Positions 17,220 through 25,598 of a stretch of 64,000 nt of DNA are shown here, in pieces. Source of the stretch: G963663735 sp963663735 (GTDB taxonomy: Bacteria; Acidobacteriota; UBA6911; RPQK01; JAPXNP01). Positions within the stretch are counted from its first letter, which is position 1. Each line of letters opens with the position of its first letter. The translations under genes were made by a program, and so were the position numbers. The notes beneath the pieces were generated by a model, which was not told the DNA's origin, made no database searches, and saw only the letters and a list, made by a program, of their open reading frames with translations. The stretch is from the NCBI GenBank assembly GCA_963663735.2, contig CAXXHN010000001.1, positions 372,001 through 436,000 of the forward strand, in the 5' to 3' direction.

Positions 17220-19133
17220 CTATTTTTTAGAAAGTCTTGGAACATCTCCAATTCTCTGGGAATTGGATGCAACAGTTGAAAGCCACTTGCCAGCTCCAAA
17301 GTTCTCGAACACATAGTTGGCCTGTCCAGCGGTGAAAATGCTGGGGCCTTCTACCCAATAGCTGGGCTCACCCTGGGTATCATCCCAGCCCTGCCAGTAT
17401 GAATATACATAGGTGGGCTGCAGGTCAGTGGTTGTCCACTTGCGGGTGGTGAACCAGCGGGAGAACCTCATCCATCCGGGGCCTACTTCGTTGGCCAGTT
17501 CATTGGCTGATCCGGCCAGCACGCTCAGGAACCCTTCCAGGGTCTTGCTGTCTGTACCCAGTACAGCATTCATGTCGTAGAGATCCTGGAGGGTGAATTC
17601 ACCGAATTTTTCGCCCAGAACCGCGTCATTCAGGTTGCTTTCAGGATCAATCTGGTAGGCATTGATGCACTTGACGGCAATAGCTGAGGTGAGAGGGCTC
17701 TCAGGAGTAACAGGGGATACGATCGGCTGATCTTCAGGATCACCAGCTACCCATCTGTCTTCGGAGTTGTTGTAGGCTTCTACCGTGTAAATGGTTACTA
17801 CCGGCTGGATGTTGTAGGAAACATCATCCCACTTGCTGGGCTGTGCGCTCTGGGCCAGGTTGGAAAGGCCGTTGTAGTTGTCCATGAAGGAGAAGAAGTT
17901 CACAATCTGTTTTTCAGCAGGCATGGCATTGGAGGGGAAGATTTCCCAACCAAGGGCTCCGCCTTCTGAAATGATCCAGTTGCTTCCAAGCACATCTTCA
18001 CCGCGGTCCCACTGGTCTCCGGCATGGGCTTCCTGGCGAAACATCGGAATCTCATAGTCAACCTCAGCAACCTGGTTTCCGGTCTGGGCAGATTCTGTCC
18101 AGACATATTCCCCACCTGTCAAGAGAACATGGATTGGGGCAGCAACCCATCCGGCTCCAGAAGCTCCACCGGTAACCGAATACTCTCCAAAAGGATAGCG
18201 GGCTAAAACTGCGGGCCTGGTACCAGCCTGGGTCATATAGGCAGCCTGGGCTCCAAGATCAGTAACCTTGGCAACTGTCTGGAAACCGATCAGGTAGTTA
18301 AAGGAAACTGCTGACGCGTTCAGGATATGCAGGTTGTCATCATCGAAACCTGCGGTGTCACCATAGACAGGATAATTGCCGAAAAGCTCTTCGCCAGCAT
18401 CACCGCCGCCGCCATCTACCCAAGCTGCGCAGGTTACATTCAGCTCTTCTTCCCGGTAGTTGATGAACTCATATGGGATCAGGTCCATGTTATCGTAATC
18501 CAGGTAATCATCCCCATATTCAAAACCAAGACGGGGATCATAGTCGTATTTAATGTCGCAGGAAGCTGTAACGAACAACAGGAAACGGCCGTCAGCAAAA
18601 GTTGAAGCAGGAATGGCGTCAAAACTCTGGCCATTGCCGTCCGCCTTGTTCGGGTAACCGAAGAAACGGTCTTTCACGTTAACACTGTCTGTGCCGGGCA
18701 CAACAAAGTCAAACGGGTCAATCATCATGGTGTCGTTACAGGTCAGGACCACCAGGAAATCAAAGAAATCAACACAGTCTGAGTTGAAGTAACGGAAGTG
18801 AACCGTTACCGCGTGGCTCGGATTGGTGTTGGTCAGGCTGATGAAGTTCTGGTGCACCGGAGCCGCATTTCCATACTGCAGTACGGAATTGCTGGTGAAG
18901 TTCACATCATCGCCATAAAGCTCTTCAGCATTGATTCCTGTGTCTAACAGGTAGATCAGCTGGGAACCTGGTTCATTAACAAACCCGGCGGGCACGTCCT
19001 TGGCTGATCGGTGGTCGAACGGGCTATAGCTGTTATAACCGTCATCATTCCAACCAGCCGGCTGAGCCAAACCAAAGGACAGACTCAAGACTGCCAGCGT
19101 CAGAAAAATCAGCGCTGTCTTGAAACTTCTCAT
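17220..19133 (-). CDS. secreted surface-type protein, hypervariable paralogue 4
   Basis: 637 residues, with the signal peptide of copy 3 but a different entry (FDHRSAKDVPAGF). Window A is 24 residues and starts with an extra cysteine (SCDIKYDYDPRLGFEYGDDY), unique in the family. Window B is LARYPFGEYSVTGGASGAGW, then NQVAEVDYEIPMF. The framework after window B is the alternative allele DQWDRGEDVLGSNW, shared only with copy 6. Window C is TQGEPSYWVEGPS. The tail is the longest (RIGDVPRLSKK). Ribosome binding site AAGGAGG. Export as for the other copies. Confidence 0.9.
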   Translation of the reverse strand: MRSFKTALIFLTLAVLSLSFGLAQPAGWNDDGYNSYSPFDHRSAKDVPAGFVNEPGSQLIYLLDTGINAEELYGDDVNFTSNSVLQYGNAAPVHQNFISLTNTNPSHAVTVHFRYFNSDCVDFFDFLVVLTCNDTMMIDPFDFVVPGTDSVNVKDRFFGYPNKADGNGQSFDAIPASTFADGRFLLFVTASCDIKYDYDPRLGFEYGDDYLDYDNMDLIPYEFINYREEELNVTCAAWVDGGGGDAGEELFGNYPVYGDTAGFDDDNLHILNASAVSFNYLIGFQTVAKVTDLGAQAAYMTQAGTRPAVLARYPFGEYSVTGGASGAGWVAAPIHVLLTGGEYVWTESAQTGNQVAEVDYEIPMFRQEAHAGDQWDRGEDVLGSNWIISEGGALGWEIFPSNAMPAEKQIVNFFSFMDNYNGLSNLAQSAQPSKWDDVSYNIQPVVTIYTVEAYNNSEDRWVAGDPEDQPIVSPVTPESPLTSAIAVKCINAYQIDPESNLNDAVLGEKFGEFTLQDLYDMNAVLGTDSKTLEGFLSVLAGSANELANEVGPGWMRFSRWFTTRKWTTTDLQPTYVYSYWQGWDDTQGEPSYWVEGPSIFTAGQANYVFENFGAGKWLSTVASNSQRIGDVPRLSKK

Positions 19134-19319
19134 TTTAAAATCCTCCTTGAAACATTTTCTTCGAAATAATCACCTGAACCAGGCTCTCCCGAAAAAATGA
19201 TCTACATTAATAAAAAAAAATACCCTATATGTCACTTTAAAAGCCGGAGTTCTTACTTCAGTACCAACCTGAATATTTCCCCGTAACTACTCACAAATAT
19301 CTATAATAAACCATTTTTT

Positions 19320-19348
19320 ATTATAAATGACATTTTTCAAGATATCAA
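19320..19348 (-). promoter_or_regulatory. promoter of paralogue 4
   Basis: On the minus strand TTGATA (19348-19343), a 17-base spacer and TATAAT (19325-19320). The -10 is 187 bases upstream of the ATG. Confidence 0.75.
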
Positions 19349-19640
19349 TTAATTAATTATTCAGCTGTATCTTACCCGATCAGATATCAAAAAACAGAAA
19401 AATATTTTTAAATCGACAGATTATAACCTGGTTGAATTCTGAATCTCCCGCTGAATCAACAGTTGGTATAAATTCCGTTCATTGCATGAGGATTTCCATT
19501 ACGCTGCAAAACAAACAGCGGAGATGTTTTTTACAATATTTTTGTGGCGTCGTTAATCGCGGGATGAAGTCAAAACAGGAGTAAGTAGAATCTTTTCCTA
19601 ACGAGAAATCAGTATCAGCCGACACTGCTGTCGGACACAA

Positions 19641-19674
19641 AAAAGGGAGAGACGCGAAAAGCATCTCTCCCTTA
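19641..19674 (-). terminator. intrinsic terminator of paralogue 5
   Basis: AAGGGAGAGA (19643-19652) / TCTCTCCCTT (19664-19673) with a GC-capped inner loop. The minus strand runs into TTTTTTG. It lies 36 bases after the stop of the 19709-21601 gene. Confidence 0.85.
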
Positions 19675-19708
19675 ATTCCATCAGATCAAAATCTCTTCAG
19701 ACCTGGAT

Positions 19709-21601
19709 CTAACTTTGTTCTTCGGAAATCTTGGTGGAATACCCGGCGACTGTGGAAAGCCACTTGCCGGCACCGAAATTCTCGAACACATAGTTGGCCT
19801 GTCCAGCGGTGAAGATGCTGGGGCCTGGAAGGAAATATGATTCATCAGCTGTATCATCCCATCCTTCCCAGTATGAATAAACATACACAGGCTGCAGGTC
19901 AGTGGTCGTCCACTTGCGGGTGGTAAACCAGCGGGAGAACCTCATCCATCCGGGGCCTACTTCATTGGCCAGCTCATTAGCTGATCCGGCCAGCACGTTC
20001 AGGAAACCTTCCAGGGTCTTGCTGTCAGTTCCCAGTACGGAATTCATGTCATAGAGGTCCTGGAGAGTGAATTCGCCGAACTTCTCGCCCAGTACCGCGT
20101 CATTCAGGTTGCTTTCAGGATCAATCTGGTAGGCATTGATGCACTTGACGGCAATAGCTGAGGTGAGAGGGCTCTCAGGAGTAACAGGGGATACGATCGG
20201 CTGATCTTCAGGATCACCAGCTACCCATCTGTCTTCGGAGTTGTTGTAGGCTTCTACCGTGTAAATGGTTACTACCGGCTGGATGTTGTAGGAAACATCA
20301 TCCCACTTGCTGGGCTGTGCGCTCTGGGCCAGGTTGGAACGGCCGTTGTAGTTGTCCATAAAGGAGAAGAAGTTCACGATCTGTTTTTCAGCAGGCATGG
20401 CATTGGAGGGGAAGATTTCCCAACCAAGGGCTCCGCCTTCTGAAATGATCCAGTTCAAGCCGACAACATCTTCACCGCGGTCCAGCTGATCGCCAGCATG
20501 GGCTTCCTGGCGAAGAATACAGATAGAGTTACCTGTATGAAAAATCTGTTCGCCGCTTTCAGCAGCTTCACTCCAGATGTATTCACCACCGGTCAGGAGG
20601 GCATGCAAGGGAGCATTGTAATAACCAACTCCTGAAGGTCCGCCGGTGATTGAGGTTTCATGAGCCGGGCCGGTTATCACCGCGGGCCTGGTTCCGGCCT
20701 GGGTCATGTAGGCTGCCTGGGCGCCGAGATCTGTCACCTTGGCAACTGTCTGGAAACCGATCAGGTAGTTAAAAGAAACCGCTGACGCGTTCAGGATATG
20801 CAGGTTGTCATCATCGAAACCTTCAGTGTCACCATAGACAGGATAAACGCCGAACAGTTCTTCGCCGGCATCACCGCCGCCGCCGTCCACCCAGGCTGCG
20901 CAGGTAACATTCAGCTCTTCTTCACGATAGTTGATGAATTCGTAAGGAATTATGTCCATTCTGGCGTAGTCAGCATCGTAATAACTGGGATTGATATAGG
21001 GATCATAACCATATTTCACATCAGCTGATGCAGTGACAAACAGGAGGAAGCGGCCATCCGCAAAAGTTGAAGCCGGGATGGCGTCAAAACTCTGTCCGTT
21101 ACCGTCTGCCTTGTTCGGGTAACCAAAGAAACGATCATTCACGTTGACGTTGTCGGTGCCGGGCACAACAAAGTCAAACGGATCAACCATCATGGTGTCG
21201 TTACAAGTCAGGACCACCAAGAAATCGAAGAAATCAACACAGTCCGAGTTGAAGTAACGGAAATGAACTGTTACCGCCTGGCTTGGATTGGTGTTGGTCA
21301 GGCTGATGAAGTTCTGGTGTACCGGAGCCGCATTTCCATACTGCAGCACGGAATTGCTGGTGAAGTTCACATCATCGCCATAAAGCTCTTCAGCATTGAT
21401 TCCTGTGTCTAACAGGTAGATCAGCTGTGAACCGGGTTCATTGACAAAACCGGCAGGTGTGTCTTTGGTCTGACTATTGTCAAACGGGCTGTAGCTGTTG
21501 TAGCCGTCATCGTTCCAGCCAGCCGGTGAGTCAGCCAGGCCAAAAGAAAGACTCAAGGCTACCAGCGCAATAAAAACAGTTACGAACTTGAATTTACTCA
21601 C
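19709..21601 (-). CDS. secreted surface-type protein, hypervariable paralogue 5
   Basis: 630 residues from a GTG start with a strong AGGAGG ribosome binding site. Signal peptide MSKFKFVTVFIALVALSLSF, then GLADSPAGW, where the usual AQ before the mature part is replaced. Window A is only 22 residues (YGYDPYINPSYYDADYAR). Window B is TGPAHETSITGGPSGVGYYN, then ESGEQIFHTGNSICIL, with an extra Cys. Window C is the most divergent (EGWDDTADESYFLPGPS). The framework after window B is the LDRGEDVVGLNW allele, as in copies 1-3. VKDRF is changed to VNDRF. Confidence 0.9.
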   Translation of the reverse strand: MSKFKFVTVFIALVALSLSFGLADSPAGWNDDGYNSYSPFDNSQTKDTPAGFVNEPGSQLIYLLDTGINAEELYGDDVNFTSNSVLQYGNAAPVHQNFISLTNTNPSQAVTVHFRYFNSDCVDFFDFLVVLTCNDTMMVDPFDFVVPGTDNVNVNDRFFGYPNKADGNGQSFDAIPASTFADGRFLLFVTASADVKYGYDPYINPSYYDADYARMDIIPYEFINYREEELNVTCAAWVDGGGGDAGEELFGVYPVYGDTEGFDDDNLHILNASAVSFNYLIGFQTVAKVTDLGAQAAYMTQAGTRPAVITGPAHETSITGGPSGVGYYNAPLHALLTGGEYIWSEAAESGEQIFHTGNSICILRQEAHAGDQLDRGEDVVGLNWIISEGGALGWEIFPSNAMPAEKQIVNFFSFMDNYNGRSNLAQSAQPSKWDDVSYNIQPVVTIYTVEAYNNSEDRWVAGDPEDQPIVSPVTPESPLTSAIAVKCINAYQIDPESNLNDAVLGEKFGEFTLQDLYDMNSVLGTDSKTLEGFLNVLAGSANELANEVGPGWMRFSRWFTTRKWTTTDLQPVYVYSYWEGWDDTADESYFLPGPSIFTAGQANYVFENFGAGKWLSTVAGYSTKISEEQS

Positions 21602-21629
21602 TTGAATTCCTCCTAGAGAATTGTCAGGA

Positions 21630-21652
21630 AGAGATCCTAATTTACAATCTCT
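21630..21652 (-). promoter_or_regulatory. leader stem-loop upstream of paralogue 5 ribosome binding site
   Basis: AGAGAT (21630-21635) pairs with ATCTCT (21647-21652), in the same position relative to the ribosome binding site as the stem-loops of copies 2 and 3. Confidence 0.35.
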
Positions 21653-21811
21653 ACCTCATATCCAAAATTAATTAAAAACACAAAAACTCAAACAAAAACA
21701 AAATACTTGAAACGTACTTTTGAAATTCTGTTCAATATATATAAAAAAAAGAAAGCAGGTTATTCCTGCTCTTCCCTGATGAAACCAGTATGTTAAATTG
21801 CTTCTCTTGGG

Positions 21812-21841
21812 ATTATAAAAGATTAGTTGCCTGAATATCAA
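21812..21841 (-). promoter_or_regulatory. promoter of paralogue 5
   Basis: On the minus strand TTGATA (21841-21836), an 18-base spacer ending CTTT, and TATAAT (21817-21812). The -10 lies 211 bases upstream of the GTG start. Confidence 0.72.
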
Positions 21842-21886
21842 AAAAACCCGGGAAATAACCTGAATTTAGCGATTTTACCCTTAAAA

Positions 21887-21924
21887 CTGGAAGAAGCGCC
21901 GTGTTGCCTCGACGCTTCTTCCAG
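21887..21924 (-). terminator. intrinsic terminator of the 1064-residue protein gene
   Basis: CTGGAAGAAGCG (21887-21898) / CGCTTCTTCCAG (21913-21924), a 12-base perfect stem with a 14-base loop, followed on the minus strand by TTTTAAGGG. It is 10 bases past the stop at 21934. Confidence 0.85.
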
Positions 21925-21933
21925 TGAAGCAAG

Positions 21934-24900
21934 CTAGTTGTCTACAGCTAATGGCTCTGTTGTCAGCAGGCCGTCACTCTGCCTTAGAACAGTTGCGACA
22001 ATACTGCCCCTCTTGTCAACCGGGACCTTTATGGTCATGGTCCCTCCCGTGAATGTTTGGTTCAGGAAAGGTGTTCCACTAAACTGGATGATTTCAGGCA
22101 GGAACCCTACCATCTGTCCATAGGCCGGGATGGTTTTGGATATAGTAACTGCGTCAAACTCTCCCTTTGATCCAGGTTCAGCATCACCCTCGGCCGCAGG
22201 ATCATTCACCGTGAAATTCACAAGGACCTCAAAATCATTGGGATTAGCTATCGCAATGCCCATATCCTCGTTGCCTCCTGGATCTAAAGCGACAGTGAAC
22301 TTCCGGCCTTCCTGCGAGGAGGCAAGAGAAGCAGCCGCCACCAGTGTATCAGAGGAACTATCCACATAACGGTACTGCAGTGTTCCGGTCAACTGAATCT
22401 GGGATTTGATTTTTACCCATCCGACAATTGTTGGATACTCATGATCAGGTGTAGGATTCTCAAGATCAGGCTTCCTCATCAGCATCTTCTTGGCTCCACC
22501 GGCCTTGATTGAAAATTCATGTTCACTGTCGACTACGCCATCAACCTCGACATCCAGGGGGTTGCCTTCCCAGTCGAAAAACCTCAACAAGGAACCTTCA
22601 CAGTCTTCAGGCGAACTATTGAGCACCAACAGTTCCATGAGTAAATCTTCATTCAGGGTCTTGCCTGAAGCAAAATGGGCAAACATCAGGGTAGGCAGGC
22701 TGATTGTCAGGGTTTCCTCCCCTTCGGCCGGCAATGAGGAGCCTTCCTTGACAGAGACATGCACTTCAATTGTGTCGCCTTCGTCAAGGGAGGGAACATA
22801 AAACATGGCCCGTCTCCCATTCGGGAAATAGTCCACCTCTGTGCCGTTACCAGTCCTGATATCCCAGATATAGGACAACGAATCCGCGACCGCGGAAGTG
22901 GCACTGACAGCGTTCGCGGTCAACTGGACCAGGCTGCCCGGTACTACTTCAGAACCAGGGAGGACTTCTATACTGACGTCGCTTGGCTGCCCGGCTTCCA
23001 CGCCGAAGAGTCCGAAGAAAACCGCCACATTTGTTGTATTGACTCCGCCTTCCTCAGTCACATTTAGGTAGACCGGAACCCAGATCTCATCAGATGTTGT
23101 TTCAACGGTCAGGGTGTTTGTAACACCATTTTTTGCCGCCAGCTTAGCGCCTGAACCGGTCCTCCAGGTGAACTGGGGAGAAACATATTCCGTGGCGACA
23201 GCCTGCAACTGAATCTGGATCCTGGACTGACTCATGTTTTCACTGATGATGTCATTATTCTCTGCAGATTTGGTAACTCCATCAATGGTGTACTGCAAGG
23301 TCACATCACCGTCTCCGCCTGAACTTCCTGAGGTATCAGTCAGGATAAAAGTTGTAGTGACGGTTTCAAACGTACTCGCATCACTGGATTCAGAAGCTTT
23401 CAGTGTCACTGTAACTGAGGTTCCGCTACTGCTTATGTTGTTCACAGACAGGGTCGCGTTCGCCGATGTCGGCGAATCCAGGGTAGCGCTGTTGGTAGTC
23501 CACAGATAAGTGGGTGTACTGGAAAAACCGCTGGTAGAAGCCTGAAGCGAAATCTGGGCAGTCGAGCCAGAAACGTCGCGCGATACCGTAGACCCGGCCA
23601 CTGTTGGGGTCTCAGTTCCCAGGGCGTATCTGATGCTGGCCGACCTGATTGCGCTGCCTTCGGGAAGAATAGTAATAACTACATCATCCCGGCAGTCGCA
23701 TTCCCATTCGACAGCTTCAAGCCTTACAGTAATATTAGTATTGGCGGTTACTACCGGGGTAGTCAAAGTCGGTCTATTTGTATTGGCACCAACAAGAGTC
23801 ACGCTGCTCTCAGACAGGCCTCCGTAATCGACTACAGACCAACTATACGAAGGTGTCACCGTGTAAAGAGTCCCCGGTACATTCGGATTGTCAGCCGTAC
23901 CTGAAAGCTGGAGGGAGTTGCCTCCGATCACCTGCATAGTAGGAGGGCCGGCATCCACAGTCATGGGCAACTCCTGTCCGGTGCAGTTGCAGCTATGAGG
24001 GGTACTCCCTACGGGCGCTGTTTCACTCACTAAAATGGCAACATTTGCCTCGCCTATATTTGCACCTGAAATGGAGTCGGTGACCGTAAACCTGTAGGTA
24101 AGCGTCCCAGCGCTGTAGGGCGCATATACAGTACAGGTCCAGGAACTGCAAACAGGAGAAGAACCAGCTGTTGAGCTGCCTAAATACCAGGCAGGAACTC
24201 CGCCGCTCGTCAGGCCGCCCAGCTTTCCGGTTAGGGAAATCGGGTCACCAAATCCAACGCTGGTCGGATTAGCTGCGGCTGTAACTTCCCCAATCGGGGG
24301 CGTTACAACGCCTCCACAACCATCAGGACTAGGAGCAATGTAAATGGTACGTGTCGTGGTAACAGTGTGAATACCGTCGACGATGGTGGCTTCTATCCTG
24401 ACACCAACAGTGGTTTTCACGGGAGGAACTACCAGTTGGCCGCTCAATCCATTGCCGCCGTAAAGATGCATGCTGGAGGAAACGCTACAGTAACTGCCGG
24501 ATACCTTGGTCCATCCCCAACGGGGCATATATGCTGATATAAAGCCTTCGTCTGAAACAATGTTAATGCGAAGCAGTACTTCTCCGGAATGGAAAGGATT
24601 GGAGACGGTCCCCAGGGTGTTGTCATCCTGCTCAGCCAGCAATTCAATGACAGGTTCCATGTTAATGCCATCAACATTCAAGGTGATAGTATCATTACCG
24701 AATCCAAGAGCGGGAAATGCTGACACCGGCGGCATTACATTATCATTCTGGGCTTTTACCTCAGCCACCAGTTCAGAAGGAATCGCCCCCACCATGATCA
24801 TATACTGGCCAGGATAGGCTGCAGGAGGAACAATAACAGACTGCAACAAAGTTCTCCCGCTGGGAACATCCTCAAATGAGCTGGCACTACCAGTGAATTC

Positions 24901-25128
24901 AAATCCGATGCCGGAAACATCTTCGAAGAACACATCCATTGGCCTTCCATCGACGTCCGTGACAGTAAACATAATGCTGGATACCATGTTTGCCTTGGCA
25001 GTGATACTGCTCTTTTGCATTACAACAGTAGTCTGTGTCTGCGCTTGTGCGAAAGACAGACAGCAAAGGGCCAAAAGAAAAACCACTGGAAACAAATAAA
25101 ACCTGTTCTTTTTCATAACTCTCTCCAT
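21934..25128 (-). CDS. large secreted protein with Ig/PKD-like repeats and an Acidobacteriota-type C-terminal domain
   Basis: 1064 residues with a signal peptide (KKNRFYLFPVVFLLALCCLS, then FAQAQ). Two ATGs at 25128 and 25116 both have ribosome binding sites; the first (GGGAG, seven-base spacing) is preferred. The middle is a chain of beta-sandwich modules with PKD/Ig-like signatures: TYRFTVTDSISG, PSYSWSVVDYGG, PTYLWTTNSATLDSPTSANA, PQFTWRTGSGAKL, LSYIWDIRTGNG. Cysteine-rich spots occur (HSCNCTG, ECDC). From about residue 830 to the end comes a distinct domain (LMFAHFASG, LLVLNSSPEDCEGSLLRFFD, GWVKIKSQIQLTGTLQYRYV, MGIAIANPNDFEVLVNFTVN), which matches my memory of a domain frequent in Acidobacteriota exported proteins. 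No cell-wall anchor is visible. It lies between paralogues 5 and 6 with its own terminator, so it may be a partner of the surface layer (inference). Confidence 0.88.
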   Translation of the reverse strand: MERVMKKNRFYLFPVVFLLALCCLSFAQAQTQTTVVMQKSSITAKANMVSSIMFTVTDVDGRPMDVFFEDVSGIGFEFTGSASSFEDVPSGRTLLQSVIVPPAAYPGQYMIMVGAIPSELVAEVKAQNDNVMPPVSAFPALGFGNDTITLNVDGINMEPVIELLAEQDDNTLGTVSNPFHSGEVLLRINIVSDEGFISAYMPRWGWTKVSGSYCSVSSSMHLYGGNGLSGQLVVPPVKTTVGVRIEATIVDGIHTVTTTRTIYIAPSPDGCGGVVTPPIGEVTAAANPTSVGFGDPISLTGKLGGLTSGGVPAWYLGSSTAGSSPVCSSWTCTVYAPYSAGTLTYRFTVTDSISGANIGEANVAILVSETAPVGSTPHSCNCTGQELPMTVDAGPPTMQVIGGNSLQLSGTADNPNVPGTLYTVTPSYSWSVVDYGGLSESSVTLVGANTNRPTLTTPVVTANTNITVRLEAVEWECDCRDDVVITILPEGSAIRSASIRYALGTETPTVAGSTVSRDVSGSTAQISLQASTSGFSSTPTYLWTTNSATLDSPTSANATLSVNNISSSGTSVTVTLKASESSDASTFETVTTTFILTDTSGSSGGDGDVTLQYTIDGVTKSAENNDIISENMSQSRIQIQLQAVATEYVSPQFTWRTGSGAKLAAKNGVTNTLTVETTSDEIWVPVYLNVTEEGGVNTTNVAVFFGLFGVEAGQPSDVSIEVLPGSEVVPGSLVQLTANAVSATSAVADSLSYIWDIRTGNGTEVDYFPNGRRAMFYVPSLDEGDTIEVHVSVKEGSSLPAEGEETLTISLPTLMFAHFASGKTLNEDLLMELLVLNSSPEDCEGSLLRFFDWEGNPLDVEVDGVVDSEHEFSIKAGGAKKMLMRKPDLENPTPDHEYPTIVGWVKIKSQIQLTGTLQYRYVDSSSDTLVAAASLASSQEGRKFTVALDPGGNEDMGIAIANPNDFEVLVNFTVNDPAAEGDAEPGSKGEFDAVTISKTIPAYGQMVGFLPEIIQFSGTPFLNQTFTGGTMTIKVPVDKRGSIVATVLRQSDGLLTTEPLAVDN

Positions 25129-25598
25129 AAGGATTCTCCCGGAAATGGGATCTCGAAACAGTATGAGATTAAATCTCCGGACATCCCGGGGATGTTGCAG
25201 ATTCTGAAAACCTATATTATTCTATCATTCATATTAAAGCAGATAGGGCTTATCATAATAACTTCACAAAACAATTAGTCGGGTTCCTAATCCGTAATGA
25301 AATAGCACCTTATTATATCAAATCCAAGGTATTCAGCTGTTTCTCCCCAATAAGGCTGAATAAATCACATCCTCTTAACCTTGCCTCAAAAGTAATCATT
25401 TTTGACATCAGGTTACAAAAACACTCTGTCTATTCCTGTAATATTACTGGTTAATTGTACAGTTCCAATGCCTTCCGTCTTGGTGAGCCTAATCACTTAT
25501 GGCGAATTTACTTAAAAAAAGGGGGGAGAAGATTTTCTCTCCTCCCCCCTTTTTTATGCTTTCAAGTCATAAACATTTCAGACTTGAGATTCATTTAC
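25129..25598. other. 470-base intergenic region: leader of the 1064-residue gene and 3' end of paralogue 6
   Basis: Contains a dyad ACATCC-CGG-GGATGT at 25179-25193 in the putative leader of the 21934-25128 gene, and the terminator of paralogue 6 at its far end. I see no clear promoter hexamers and no gene. Confidence 0.45.
25514..25555 (-). terminator. intrinsic terminator of paralogue 6
   Basis: A long stem, AAAAAAGGGGGGAGAAGA against TCTCCTCCCCCCTTTTTT with one mismatch, followed on the minus strand by a T-run. It lies 44 bases past the stop of the 25599-27494 gene. Confidence 0.9.

Larger units (their letters stand above)
19134..19708. other. 575-base intergenic region between paralogues 4 and 5
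   Basis: Holds the leader and promoter of copy 4 (promoter at 19320-19348) and the terminator of copy 5 (19641-19674). A six-base perfect hairpin CCGACA / TGTCGG lies at about 19619-19634. A 61-codon minus-strand frame across 19479-19664 has no ribosome binding site and no recognisable content, and I do not call it. Confidence 0.5.

Noticed and set aside
19479..19664. 61-codon minus-strand frame with signal-peptide-like start between paralogues 4 and 5
   Set aside because: No ribosome binding site, and it overlaps the terminator of paralogue 5. The content is not convincing.
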